Shown here in pieces: positions 25,546-38,028 of a DNA stretch of 64,000 nt; position 1 is the first letter of the stretch, and the number at the start of each line of letters is the position of its first letter. The notes beneath the pieces were generated by a model, which saw nothing but the letters and a program-made list of their open reading frames with translations, searched no databases and was not told the origin of the DNA. The stretch is taken from contig WBMW01005087.1 in assembly GCA_013396635.1 (NCBI GenBank), positions 620,001-684,000 on the forward strand, read 5' to 3'. The stretch is from Penelope pileata. Taxonomy: Eukaryota > Chordata > Aves > Galliformes > Cracidae. The position numbers were made by a program, and so were the translations under genes.

Positions 25546-27597
25546 CTTTATTTCTTCTCAAGAAAGCATTTGCAGAGACAGAGTTGCTTTATTCCGACCA
25601 TGAAGAGTTTACTGCAAATACATCGTACTGAAAGCTGTGTTGATTACTTGTAGCTGGTCACACAGAGCTGTTTCTGTTCTGAGTGAGCCTCATTTTATAG
25701 TCTGGATTAAATTTAAAGAGCCCACTGAGACATTGGATTTCTCAAGGTGAAATGACAGTGGAAAGGGCAGTAGTAACTAAGATCAGATCAAGGAGAGGAG
25801 GAAATTAAGGAACCTCAGGAACATTCTCTTCCTGGCTTTGGTCAAAAAGACATAATTCTTGGAAAGCTTACATAACCAAAAAGCATGTGGGCCTATTTTC
25901 TCCTTTTTGTCATCATTAAGAACATATGTGCAAGACTCTATGTGTGTGCGCCTGTGTGGTATAGGGAGTTCGGCACGCAGCACTCAGTGCCAGCACCAAG
26001 ACAGCCTTTTACTCCTTGCCTGGGATACTTTAATGACCTTTTTGGTAAGAAGGCAGCAGGATCTTTATGAGGTGTATGTCTCCAAATACACCAACCAGTG
26101 ATCCAGATCATAAAAGGAAGTATATCTGCCTAGATCCTCAGGATTTCCACATAAATGTAAGGATGTGCCTGAATGTTTTACTGAATTAGAGTTCACACCT
26201 TTCTCCAGCAATGGACAAGGGAAGAGACTCAAGGTGAGTAAAACACAACTTATTTAGGATTATACATAATGTAATTGAGTTAGGAAGTGATTGGGGTAGG
26301 CATAGGGACGTAGGAACTGACTGCCACAGCCATCCCACAACAGCACAAAGTCTTGTCCTTGGCTGGCTTAATTTAGCATCCCTCCACTGTATCTTCCTCA
26401 CATCATTTCTAGGGAAACAAAGGCTCTTGTTCTTTCAGTATGGCCCAGAGAACAACTAAGCTGCTATGTTTTTTTTTTTATTTAATGGCCATTCTCATCT
26501 TCACTGTTGGAACTAGCCTTGGTCAAATGCTACATGTTTACGTGATCTTAACAATATTTTTCATTTTCTCTTTTTTCCCACCATCTCATCTCTCCAAAGA
26601 GTTCAATTTTTAATGAGAAAAATCACACATGACATTGTATTTGATACCCTCCCTGGACATATTGGTTTATCAACCTGTGCAAAAATTGCTCTGAAAATTT
26701 AATGTACGTTATTTTGAAGAATCAGAAATGTGTCATCTTTAGTGTCTTCAAAACCTAAATTACATGAGGGAAACGGGGAAAAGAAGACATTAGAATCTTT
26801 AAACTGCTGGTGCTCTTTCTAGCTACAAAAACTGAAGCAACCAGCAAGTGAAACACCCAGCTAATACTGAGCATAAACATTTTACACCTTGTTGTACATG
26901 TTCTGAACATCTTCACCAGAAATCTCTTAATCAGGGCCATGGATTTCTCCTCTATAGCAGGGTGATTTTCTCCCTTTAACGTAAACTTTCTGACAGGAAA
27001 TTAGATAACAAGTGTATCAAAACTGTTTGTTGGGTTGAGAAGCTAATCAGAAAGCTAGCTTTCAAAATAAAATTGGGTGTTTGATGTTCTGCTGAACACC
27101 TGGGGCGGTAAACAATACAAACCCAATGACTTACCAAGTACTTGTTTTCAGTAAACCATTAACTTCTTGAGAAAGGCTTTTCTTCTTCTAACAATAATTG
27201 GTTTCCCAGATCACTCTCCTTCCTTCACAAGAACTCCTGAGGAGGCTGGATTTTGAGAAAGGATCTTGCAGGAGTTTTACAGCTTCTATTGTGTGCTTCA
27301 AGAAAAAAAGGAAGTAGCAGTATTATGAGCACAGTACTTCTCAGGAGCTGTACAGGAATACTTGGCTAAATGTTCGCAACGTACAGTCTCTCTGGAAAAT
27401 GCAGCCCTTTTTTCTGCTTGCAAATTGTCTGGTGACATGATCTTTAATAATATGAACACCCTTGAAAGTCACGATTAGAAATGCTTAGTGCAAACCAATC
27501 TCGCCTTGTAGACTGCAGGAAAACTGGTCAACAACACCATTGCTAGAGGTCTCCTTCCAGAGTTGTTCTTCCAATTTCTTAAGGTCAACATATTTGA
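25546..27597. other. Non-coding unique DNA
   Basis: No gene or transposon is recognised. A micro-exon-like arrangement (TTTCTCCAG|25 bp|GTGAGT at 26,209-26,233, +) is present but is too short to support on its own. Confidence 0.5.
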
Positions 27598-27879
27598 GGT
27601 GCTGATCTCTGCTCTCTGGTGACAGCGACAGGGCCTGAGGGATCGTCATGGAGCTGTGTCAGGGAGGGTCAGGCTAGCAGTCAGGAAAAGGTTCTTCCCC
27701 AGAGGGTGATGGGCATGGAACCGGCCACCCAGGGCAGTGGTCCAAGCTGCTGGAGTTCAAGGAGTGTTTGGACAACGCTCTCAAACATAGCATTCGACTT
27801 TGGGTGGTCGCGTGTGGATCCAGGAGCCGGATTTGGTGATCTCTGTTAGTCCTCTCCAACTTGGGATATTCTACGAATC
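27598..27879 (+). mobile_element. CR1 LINE, 3' end fragment
   Basis: The non-LTR retrotransposon CR1 is the dominant repeat of bird genomes and usually occurs as 5'-truncated copies. Visible landmarks in order are 'aaggttcttccccagagggt', 'ccacccagggcagtggtcc', 'gagttcaaggagtgtttgg', 'gtcctctccaacttgggat' and the tail 'attctacgaatc' (a decayed form of the usual 'attctatgattct'). The order gives + orientation. No coding capacity remains. The copy is moderately diverged and lies about 1 kb upstream of the CpG island. Confidence 0.85.
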
Positions 27880-28344
27880 AAGACGTGCACATAGCTGACC
27901 ATGGAGACCGCAAGCTCCCTGACAGATTCACCTCACGTTTGCCACGTCTTCCTACCCATACATAATTTCATGCATCTAAAGCCTTCCACACTGCTTCTAA
28001 AACAGCACAAGAAGGCCCAGAGCCAGGCTAGGCCTAGAAGTGTCATCCTTCTGTCCCTACAGAACTGTCTCAGCAGGAACTTTTTGTCTTGCCAGGCATG
28101 CTTACAAAAAATATGCTCAGTAGTATGAAGTCATGACGTGATCATCACCCAAGATCCAGACCCACTAGAAACATTTGTAGGAACATCCCCAAGAGAAATC
28201 TCGCAAACACTCTCTTACGCTTGCACTTTAACCTAAGTGTGTCACACTCAACAGCCCACCAGAGGAGCGGTGCGGGGAGCACTGCTGAGACAGCAGTAAC
28301 CCAAGCAGCTGAAAAAGTTCTCTCTGAGATATTCTGTCATGAAG
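27880..28344. other. Non-coding DNA upstream of CpG island
   Basis: Unique sequence between the CR1 fragment and the GC-rich shoulder. Nothing recognisable is seen. Confidence 0.5.
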
Positions 28345-28794
28345 AATCGTCGTGAGGCACAGAGAGGCTGCAGGGGACAGGCCACAGCCCCGCACAGAGC
28401 CGGGCAGCCCCGGGAGCGGGTGGCAGGCCCAGCGCGAGGGCGCGCAGACAGCTAGGACGGCCCTGAGTCATTTCTTTTCTTTTTGCCTCAGAAACAGTCA
28501 TCTTCCTGTTCCAAGCTGTGCAAACACGCAACTGATTAAAAGTTCTGATTCAAAACTTTCCGCCACAAATAGCCTCCTGCGTAAGATTCTTTGGTGCCCT
28601 GAGCGTTTTTTTTTTTTTCCTTCTTTTTGGGGAATTTTCCATCATCAAAAGCCCAGAGCAGAAACAATAGCAAACACTGCCTGCCGGCTCTCCACGTCTC
28701 AGTTAAAAATAAGTAACAAAGGCATTCCTGCTCCTTCCAGAAACAATAGAAAAATCTCAGTGTGAAAAAAAAATAAAAGAAGAGCGAGGGAGAG
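28345..28794 (+). promoter_or_regulatory. Promoter-proximal region with transcription-factor motif cluster
   Basis: A short CpG-rich shoulder (28,345-28,465) is followed by an AT-rich stretch. Visible motifs are a perfect AP-1 site TGAGTCA (28,464-28,470), a kappaB-like GGGGAATTTTCC (28,629-28,640), and two identical GAAACAATAG decamers (28,661-28,670 and 28,740-28,749) whose reverse complement contains ATTGTT, the SOX core. A run of A with 'aataaaag' (about 28,773-28,780) could act as a weak TATA-like element. Single 7-mers arise by chance often, so only the clustering just upstream of the island is suggestive. Confidence 0.35.
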
Positions 28795-28932
28795 GCAGCA
28801 ACGCTCCCCCTCCGCACGCCGCGGCCGAGGCCCCGCCGCCCTCCCCCNCGCGGGCGCGAGGCGGAGCTGGCGGCCGTTGGGGCCGTTGGCGGTGCCCGCA
28901 ACGCCGCGGGACGGGCGGCGGCCGCCGGAGCG
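28795..28932 (+). other. Candidate non-coding first exon (5' UTR)
   Basis: GC-rich, with no ATG on the + strand from about 28,795 to the splice donor GAGCG|GTAAGT at 28,932/28,933. This is the usual look of a non-coding first exon in an island promoter. The TSS is not defined by the sequence, and the 5' boundary given is arbitrary. It would splice to 57,300-57,435 if my exon 2 call is right, giving an intron of 28,367 bp. Alternative: the donor could be chance and the island could drive a minus-strand or bidirectional transcript. Confidence 0.45.
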
Positions 28933-29160
28933 GTAAGTGCCGTCCCCAGCCCGCCGCCCTCGCCTCCCCGCTTCCTCCAACTTTCTCGCTCCCGCCGCCT
29001 GCTCCCCGCTCCTCCCGCTCTCCGCTACCCGTCCCCTCACGCTCCGCTGGCCGGCCGGTTCCCTGCCCCGGCACGGGGTCTCTCCTACTTCGGGCAGCGC
29101 GTAGGAAAGTACGGGCTGTTTTCTGCGCCCTTGGGAAGGGGCTCCCGAGCGACTTTTCTG
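28795..29160 (+). promoter_or_regulatory. CpG island promoter
   Basis: This is the strongest CpG-dense, GC-rich block in the window, in a setting of about 40% GC. It contains runs of GCCGCC, CGCGGG and GGCGGCGG plus a tandem 9-mer (GGCCGTTGG twice, 28,872-28,889) holding two MYB-like CCGTT cores. CpG islands of this kind mark TSSs of vertebrate genes. A GTAAGT donor inside it (28,933) and G+T-rich sequence downstream favour + strand transcription. CpG density declines but stays raised to about 29,660. One undetermined base (N) lies at 28,848. A 202-codon minus-strand frame across the island (28,699-29,307) is a composition artefact. Confidence 0.85.
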
Positions 29161-32100
29161 CCGCTCTGACCTCTGCAGAGTTCTCCTCCTTCCCCCGGCT
29201 GTCCCCAACGAGAGGATTTCTCTCTTCTTTTTGTATTTTTTGCGACGTGGACTGTTTGGTTTTAGTCTTTTTCCCCTTCCTCTCCAGACGGTGCCGATTT
29301 GTTTCATGATGGATCTCTGTGATTCCTGCCCTAGCCTCTCCCTTTCTCTCCCCTCAGCCAGCAGAAGGCTGACAGGAGAGCTGTTTGCTGGCAGGGAATG
29401 CTCGGGGTTTCACTGCATTGGTGGTGGGGGAATACTGAGGAAAGCCTGAGCAGAAGCTGTGCGGGTGGATGAGCGGGAGGCGAGAACTTTGCGGGGCAAG
29501 GAGGTGGATCGTGACCCTTGTCTGTGCGGCTCGCAGCACAGCTGCCATGCCCGGACCTGGCCGGGGTGCGTGTCAGCCTGTGCCCCGCTCATGGGCTGCT
29601 GCTTGTGGCAGCCGAGCAGTGTGCTGCTTCAGAGCTGGGCACTGCTGGCGGTGGGCTCCAGCGCGGGAGCTCAGAGCTGGGGGAAGGCTGCAGGTTTCTG
29701 GAGTTACACCTGCCAGCCCTCACACCCGAAAACTGCAGGTGTGTCAGAGCCCAGCACAGCAGTAGAGACTGCGTGGAGCCGTGTCCGGGCCGTGGTGTGG
29801 CTTGAGAAGTCTGGCCGGGACCTGCCAGCTGCTGCTCCTCTCTGGCCAGTGTTGCTCCTTCCAGTGGGCACACACCGTGCTGGGGGAACACATGGGTCCG
29901 CTGCAGGCTGGTTGCACCAAGGCACCTGCTGAGGGGCTGGTGCTCCCACCTAGCTGGGTGGGCAGCGTTGTGGTTGTGTTAGGTGCTGTGGAACTGAAGC
30001 CTGGTGGCTGTTTGAGCAGAGAGTGTAGCTCAGGAAGGTGAGGTCAGCTCCTTAGGTCTGAATGGACCAGGGTAGTTGTGATACCTCCTGCCGTAGGTGC
30101 CAGCCCTGAAGACCACGAGGTTACATGGTTGAAGTGCAAGTGAAGCCCTGCTCGTCTCCCTGTTTCTCCCTTTAAAGAAGGGAGAAACTACAATTTCATA
30201 TTGAACTTTCTTTAATTATAGCTAACTAGAAAATAGGCAGGGGATTGAATGAGAAGCATTTATTTTTGTCTCAGCAATTCATCTCATATCCAATGACGTT
30301 TTTGCTCAGGGGGAGCGGAACTGACAGCTTGTCACTGGTCGTGTTGAGCCGCATGCCCTTTAGGACAGCTGCAAGAGCTCAGGTACTTCTTCCACTCAGT
30401 GACCTCCCTCCTTCCCACCCCCACAAGCTGAGCAGAATCCCACCACAGCTGCTTCATTCATTCTCTTTCTTTCCTGGGGATGAAAAACTTTGGGATTGGG
30501 GAAAAAATAAGAAGTAATATTAGCAAGAAGTTTGTCTTCTAAAGCTGTGCTGAGAGCCGAGGATCGTGGGTCCTGTTCCCGCTTCGGCCGTTGAATGGCA
30601 GTGTGACCTTTACCGAAGCTGTCTTCCTATCTGCACCTCCAAGGATATGGAGATCTCAGAATAGCTGAAGTACTCTTACGTGTGATTTTGAGGGTAATTA
30701 TGTGCAAATGTGTTGCTCTGTTTAGGTGTGATTTTGCATGCTGGTCAGGTGACAATTACTCTGCTTTATAGCTTCCCAAGAACAAATATTAGCACAACTC
30801 TGATTATCAAATCAGTACTCGTTTTGAGTGACGATGCGCAAGATCTTGCATTGCTGTCACAGTTTTGAGACTAAATCTCTTTTTTGAGACTAAATCTCTT
30901 TTTATCCCCTGTGTAACTTTGAGAATATTGCTTGTTTTGCCTGTGGTGCCTTGTTGGTGTGTGAATTTGCCTGTTACCTCTCTTGGGTTCTCCAGGAAGA
31001 AACCCCAGGAGATTTAATTGCAGGGTGGAGGATGGGCTGGTGACCCCCCTCAGTGTGACCCATGCAGTTCTTGGCTGTCTTTTGAGCTCTGTAATTAAGA
31101 GATTGGCTTAGTACGTGGGTTTTTTGTTTGCTTTCTAATTTTAGGTCTTTGCCTGAATTCTTAAGTCTTTAAGATCTTTATCTTGAAATTAAATGTAAAT
31201 GCTGTGCGGTTTTCTAGGGCTTGTTTGAAATGTTAGATTTTCTGGTAACTTTCAAGCCAGGACTTTACAATGTAGCAGGACATAAAATCTCAGCCTTGAC
31301 TTCCTGCAGCACTTGAGCTTTGCAGCTGTGGTAAATAAGGGGCTCGGTCCTGTTGCAAGTGGCTCTCTGTGCTGTGAGTGAGAGACTCTGTTCTGCAGAA
31401 ACTCTCTGTTAGGCAGCTTTAGGTATAGCTTGCTGTCCTCTTGCCTGTGCACATCCCAGCTCCCTGCTGTCCCAATCTGGGCAGTTAGTCTGCCTTCAAA
31501 TTCAATTCGCTGGTAAATGAATTTTTATCCTTCATAGCCCCCTCTACGTGTACACTGACTTCACAGTTTTGAACAGTTTTGCTGGCCACTTAGGGGATAC
31601 TCACGTTGTTTTCTGTATTCAGTGTTTTCTCTTGCTATTGTTGTGATGTTTGGATGGCATCTTTCTCTGTACTGATAAAATACGGGGAGAGGAGAGAACT
31701 GCCTGAGCGTGCCAAGCTGTGCAGTACTCCTGCTCGCCCTGGTTCCTTACCCACTGAGATCAGAGACCTTGCCCTGCCTCAAAGGAGGGTGATCTGGAGC
31801 TATGGTGTATTGGGGCTTGTCATGTCTGCCCCAGGGACTGCAGGCTGGGCCCCTCTGTGCTCTTCCTTTCGCTAGATTTCTTTAAGCATCTCGTTGTCTT
31901 TCAGGTAATGTAAATATGGAAATGGGAGAGAATATACTTGAGAGGAACTGAGAAAATTGGTGCTGTAAGGTTTCTGAAGGGAGGCACTTGAGAAACTCGC
32001 TTAATTTACCTTTTTGCTTGGAGCTGCTTCTTAAAAGGGAGAGGAATCTGTGTACTTTCTTGTTGCACTTGGAGAAGGGGTTTACAGACAACAAAAGGCA

Positions 32101-35100
32101 TTGTGATGCTTTCCAATAGTCCAGGATTGTTGAACAAAAGGGTCTTGCTGTGCAATATTGCTGCTGTGCTCAGTGTTGTATGATAACACATGTTTCTCAG
32201 CTGTTGTTGATTCCTCAGTGGCACAGACTTCAAAAGATTCTGCTGAAAGAGAACCGTGGCCAGAGAAAAAACGAGTTCTGTTCCAGTGGCCTGTACCATC
32301 CATCTGCTTAAATACTTTGTAGAGCTATTCCAGAGCGTTCAGGCATCCAGTTAGGGCCGATGAGCGATTACAGCTGGAAGCAGAGCCTGCTACGAAGAGA
32401 CCACCTAGAGAACACTTTAATGCCACCTCCCCCCCATCCCTCCGCCAGCAAGAACAGATATAAGGCTCATCATTTAGGGTATCTTTCAACATGACATTGT
32501 CTTAATTCCTAATGCTGTTGAGGATTTATTTATTTTTACTCTCTATGCTATGTTTAGCACGAGGAGGGGAGAATGGTAATGAGGACAGAAGGTCATCTCT
32601 GCGGTTTCCTTTTTGAATGTAACAAGCCAGGTCTGTAATTTAAATGAGTAAATATATATTATTAACAAGTTCTTTATTCTTGAAATATACGGGATATTTA
32701 GCAGAATGCTCAGCAGTGAATATTGCTGGCTCTGCAAACATTTGAATTAGTTCTAGTTCAGAAACATTACCAGTGAAGTCACCTGTCTTAATACTGGAGC
32801 CAATTATGTTGCACTGTCAGGTGGAGTTTGCGAAGCATTCTGTAGTTCAGCCCATGGTAACTAATAATAAAGACAAACTGTGCACAGATCTGTGTATTAT
32901 GATACAATAGTATGTTGCTAACTCTGAGTGTTATCATTTGGTTTCTTAAATTCCTGTGTTGGGGTTGATTGTGCAAGATGGATTTCAGCTTATAGTTGCT
33001 ATCCGAAGCTTAAAATTGTGCCCTGTGTGTTTTCAGTAGTCCCAGATGCTGGATCTCAGAGGGGAACCTTAACAGGGAGGCTGTAAGTAACCATTGATAA
33101 TTTTTGAATATCCTTGACATTTTTCTTTGTGGGGCTGACATTCATTTTGAGGACTGGGGCTAGTACTGCCGATACAGTCATGCATTTCAGTTAAGAGGAT
33201 TTTCTTCCTTTACGGATGGAACATGGCTGTACAGATGCACTTAGAGGACACTTAAGCTTTGAAAAAATGTGAGGTACTCCAGTCTTTGTTTTTCATCAGC
33301 AAACAAATGGCACAACTCTAAAAGTAAGCTTGAATTTTTTTGTCCTCTGCTGTAGCATTGTGCCTTTGTACTATATGTGACACTTATGCTTTTGAGAGGA
33401 TAGTTCTTTCTCCCAGCGTCAACAGTCATATTTCCTGGTGTTTTGAGATGTCAGGTTTTAATGCCTTACTACCTCTTTGAGAGGAAAGGGAAGGGAGATT
33501 TCTAGACATACGTAATGCAACTGACTTCCGTCCAGCTTCTGCCCTTGCTCCAGGGCTGAGGTTGCAGTTTGAATTCATTTACTGGCTTTGAAGGCTGTAC
33601 TAGGTGTGTAACCTTGTCTCATTCTCCTTACTGCAACAATACCTGATGTATTTCCAGTGTGCACCTTGCTGCCTCTCTGGATCGTCCCGTTTTAAAATGG
33701 TGAGGCAGTGTTGGTGCTTTCTTTATAGCAAGTTTTCCTTTAGCCTTAGGATCTGTAACTTCCTTTTGTTTCAACTGATCTGAAAGCTTTTTGGACTAAA
33801 AGGCTTTTGGACTCCTGAAGTGTTTGACAATGTTTTCAAGCTGTTGTTCGAAGGGGACTTGGAGTTTCCGGAGCAACCTTCTGAAACTTTTCATTTGATC
33901 GTCAGTCAGCAGTTTTGTGAGTGTGGACGAGGAAAGGCTGTAACTTCACTGGGCAGCCAGATGTTCTGCATCCATGCCAAAGTGGGGAGACGGCATGTCT
34001 TCAGGGTCTGTTGTTCTTGTCGCTAGCCTGTTTAGGAACCTTCAACAAATGGCACCAGCTTTCCCTTCTCCCTCTTCCCTTCCTTCCTGCTGTGCCTATA
34101 CTGATTGGGGCTGCCTCCTAAATAAACTGAGATTGGGAGCAAAGCGTTCTTTGTTGCTTTTTGAAAAGTAGATATTTTTCAGTTTATATTTCTTGTTAAT
34201 GCTAAGCTTAAAGCCATAGAAAAGCTGCATGTAATTTGGCAGTTAGTGAATGTATAACTGTTCTCTAGCAGAGCAATGCTGACATTAACTGGTTAGTGTA
34301 GTGTTAAGCCAGGGAAGAGGGGGAATACTTCTAGAACCCCTGTTTTTTATTAAAGTTGCCTGGTCTCTAGGTGAGTGCTTCCTGAAGACTTGTGAGATCC
34401 TTGTCATATAGAAGCAGGATAAACAGGACATGTGAAAGAAAGATAATGAACTTAAATGTCCGTGCATGTTAAACTCTTCGTGGAGAATGAAGTTGGAATG
34501 TGCCAGAGCTACTAATATATAGGGTGATATTGGGAACCAACATACCAATTGCTTAAATGTGCCTTTGAAGCTGGATGGCTAGCAATGCTAATTAGCCCTT
34601 CTACCTAGAATAACTGGCACGTGAAGCAAAACATATGGCAGTAATGGAACGCCCTTGTCCTTGCCCATCAGAAAGTGATTGTGTGGCTCTTTTAAACGCA
34701 TTCTCACTCATCAGAATTACTCCCTCTGTGTAGTGTATGTGCTTGCTTTGGGTTTCATCCAAGGCTCCAAGTCAATCAAAGCCTTTGCACTGGTTTCATT
34801 GGGAATGAGGACAGAAACCTTTAGTGAATAGCTGCGCATTTGATGCTATGTATTTCAAGTAGGGGAATTGGCACAGATGAGCAACAGGAGTAATGAACGT
34901 CACTGAATACAACACAGTGCTTTCATGCTCTTAATGGGATTGGAATTGGTAACCCGAAACTCAAAAGAGATAACAAAGGCTATTTATCATACAAGGGAAC
35001 ATTGATTCCAAAGGAGTTGAGGAATAGCTTAGTAAAATCTTTCTGCAGAACTTGTTCCAGTGAACGAGATCTGTCAGAAAATGACTGAATTAACAAGAAT

Positions 35101-37466
35101 TCACAAAATCGTCTGGATAGAGAAGTGATCTTTTCTTATTACCACTGTTGTTGCACTGCAGTTCCTGTATTTGTTTACCAGTTTACTTGTTCACTCATAT
35201 CCTGTGAATTTAGCCTTTGTGACAAAATGAGATACAGCATAAATAAAAAAGTATTTGGGCTTTGTTTCTTCCAAGAATGGAAGACTTAAGAGGGTGACAA
35301 AATGAACTGATATGTGAAAGGTTTATCTGTGGTATGTGACCTTTTCCTTGTTTCCCAGGAACAGACCAGAAAACAACCAGTATAATATAAAAGACAGCAG
35401 CAGTCCATGGGATTAAACTATGCTGTGTGATATTGTGGGAGAACTTTCTTCAGAAGCCATTTAATACAAGTAGGATGGGCATCTGCAAGGGTGATCTGGT
35501 GCAAGAAAATTCAATAAAGTACTTGTAACTCAAGAATGAAGATAATATTCTTCCCTAGGCTTGCAGCTTACCAGCGGGAAAGCTGACTGCCTTGCCTCTT
35601 GCTTTTTCACTGAAGCAGTGAAGCTTGCTGTCTTGCAGGCAAGGCTAGAAGATAAGGGAGCATACCTTCAGGAGTGGAATGTGCTGTAAGGGAAGGCAGG
35701 CTTGATTGTGTCTGCTGTCAGTAACTGAAGCTCTGTGCAGAAGGGGTCATCTTCTGTATCAGAAGCTAAGGGAAGAGGCTCGTTCTTCCTAGATAAGGTG
35801 ACAGGGCTGTCAGCTAAGAAACATGTTTTATAAGGTATTCAAGTGATGCTTTTGGCTTACTTTGGGAAGACAGGAGTTCCTGGGTGTTCAGTTTCTCAGG
35901 GCTTGCCAGTCTTCTGTTCCGATGCATTGTGGAACAAATGGACAGCAATGATGCCTTGCAGTGGTACGTGGAGGCCTTGTGTGAAATCTTGACCTGTGCA
36001 GGTGCTCAGCAAGAGATGGGCGCTCCACTCCCTTATGGTGGGAACAGGTGAGTGCTAAGCACTGATATGATCCATCCCTGTGGCACAGCAGGAGCCAGGC
36101 TGAAGACACAATGCTGCCTGCTGCCTCCCAGCCCTGTGTCTTGTTCACCGGCTGTCATAGCCACCTTCCTGCCTCAGCTGCTTTGTAGCCCAAAATCTCG
36201 GCTCCTTGTCTGAGCAGAATTTGCAGTGTGCCTTTATAAAATGTGCCCTCCTAAGCCCTGTGTTGCCAGTCTTCTGCTGTACCTGCTATTGTTCTCTTAA
36301 TGCTTCTAATTAGTTTGTGTGCTGCATATGTTTGTGAGCACTGCTATTTCTTTCTCCTCTGCTGTAAGTCTTCTTGAATACTTGTTGCTGAGCCACTGGC
36401 TTTTCAGGTGTTTGTTTGATGGCAGTGTACCATTTGCTTTTGGATGAGAAGACAGGATGCCAGCATGCTCAAATCTCATGGCTGCAGAGAGGGGCATGCC
36501 CTTAACTCCTCCACTGCCCAGCAGTTTGGGGCGGGGGATGCCTGCTTTGCTGTTCCCTTGTCCTGGAGCTGGGTTTAAGTTACACCGCGCACCTGTCCTC
36601 TTGTGCTCCTGACATCCTGTCAGTACTCATTCCCTCTGCCCCTCAGAAGATAGCGTTTGTTTCGGGCAGCACTCTGCCCTGTCCTTATAGGAAACCCAAG
36701 CTAGGAATTTTCCAGAATTCCTCCCCTCCCTCTCCTTGTCCTTCACTGACCTCTAACCATGTTGGTATCTTTCTTGACAAGATGCTTAGTTTCATCTCTC
36801 TGCTGTTTTTCCCTTTCACTCTTCACCTTTGATTATTTTTCCAGGAGAGAGCTGCTTAGAAACATTAACTGTTACAGATATATAGAGCAGTCAAATGCAG
36901 TCAAGTTCCTTAACTTTTTTTTTTTTAGCTTAAATATTATACTAAAATGCCTGTGGCAGGTAGATGTCTTTTGTGTACGTTACTTGTCACAGCAAAAATA
37001 TCTGTCCTCAGCAAAAAGGGTAGGTCACTGCAGTGGTTACACTTCTGTATTATGATTTTCTCATACCTCTTCTAATAGGAGCCCTAATTCTCTCTCCCTA
37101 AGCATAAACTACTGCTATAGTAAGAGCATGCAAATCCTGATTTTGTTTTGTGTAGAAAATGTTAAGACTTAAATATTGTTTGTTTTTCTAATCGTTATAT
37201 GATCTAATATGAATAGAAGAAAATGTTATGAAACTTTCTTAGGCTTATGGCTTCCTAATTGCTTGAGAAATGGTCGCCTCTAAACAATATTCTCTTCTAA
37301 AGGACTCAAGTTCTCTCAAAAGGTATTTGCTTTTATGTGGGAAGCAGAGAAGATTACTGGCTTTATTTAAATACATATGAAAGATTTTTTTTTCCCCTGT
37401 TTTGTAGTGCCCTCTATGCTTGTCATTCTAAATGCATTCTCATAAGCCTAAATAATTAGATATCTA
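28933..37466 (+). other. Inferred intron 1, proximal part
   Basis: Apart from the island's downstream shoulder (to about 29,660), this is unique DNA with no exon or transposon that I can support. A 19-bp tandem duplication lies at about 30,863-30,901. The + strand looks T- and G-rich, as in transcribed introns. An acceptor-like CCTTTTCCTTGTTTCCCAG|G at 35,359 has no good downstream donor. Confidence 0.45.
30863..30901. repeat. 19-bp tandem duplication
   Basis: Two head-to-tail copies of a unit containing TTTTGAGACTAAATCTCTT with period 19 bp, nearly identical, so recent. No function is suggested. Confidence 0.85.
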
Positions 37467-38026
37467 CAAGGGTGGCTCCAAAAGCAACACCTCCTGTTTT
37501 ATTCTGTTGGCCCACGACATCAGAGGCGGATGTTGGTGGGATGGCAGCAGAGGCTGAACCTTCCCACCAGTATTCCATGTTGTTTCTGTGCAACAGACAG
37601 CAGCAGAGGGGCACTCTGACCAAATGGCGTCTGACATGGAAGTGTGGATGAAGCAAAGGTATGGAATTAATTTTCTCCATGCAGGAAAAAATGGCACTCA
37701 CTGACATTCATTGACACTTGCTGAACGTTTCTGGAGACCAAAACAGTGGATGTGAGCGCAGCGGTGGTGGGTAGTGTGTCTCAGCAGTGGCCACAGCAGC
37801 ATGAAAGACAAGCCATGCTCTGAATGGCTGTGCAGATTTTGACAAGTGTGACATGCAGGCTCTTGTTTTTATGACTTGTGAAACTGCACAGCTAATGGTA
37901 GTGACTGTGTTGACAAACAGTGTTTTGTAGCTGAGAATTTGCTCTATCAAACAGTGTTATTGTGCTTTGTATCTGTTGCAGTTTTCATGAAAAAAACAGG
38001 AGGCATTATTTCTGGAGCAACCTGCA
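37467..38026. mobile_element. Galluhop-type mariner element, non-autonomous or decayed
   Basis: A 560-bp element with terminal inverted repeats. The left end contains GTGGCTCCAAAAGCAACACC and the right end, reverse-complemented, contains TTGCTCCAGAAATAATGCC, both followed by TCCTGTTTT. It is flanked by TA on both sides (37,465-37,466 and 38,027-38,028), the target duplication of Tc1/mariner elements. The length and ends agree with my memory of Galluhop, a mariner described from chicken whose common copies are internally deleted to about 560 bp. The internal frames (up to 83 codons, 37,456-37,707, -) are too short for the roughly 345-residue transposase, so this copy cannot move by itself. Confidence 0.8.
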
Positions 38027-38028
38027 TA

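Noticed and set aside
26209..26233. 25-bp + strand micro-exon with ATG (MDKGRDS...)
   Set aside because: Splice-like pairs this close arise by chance; no promoter or partner exon.
28418..28440. CTCF-like site (CCAGCGCGAGGGCGC)
   Set aside because: Fits the CTCF core only if one extra base is allowed; not a supportable match.
28699..29307. Open frame of 202 codons on the minus strand across the CpG island
   Set aside because: GC-rich, stop-poor composition keeps all frames open here. The peptide is low-complexity (Arg/Gly/Ala-rich), includes an X at the N base and has no recognisable domain.
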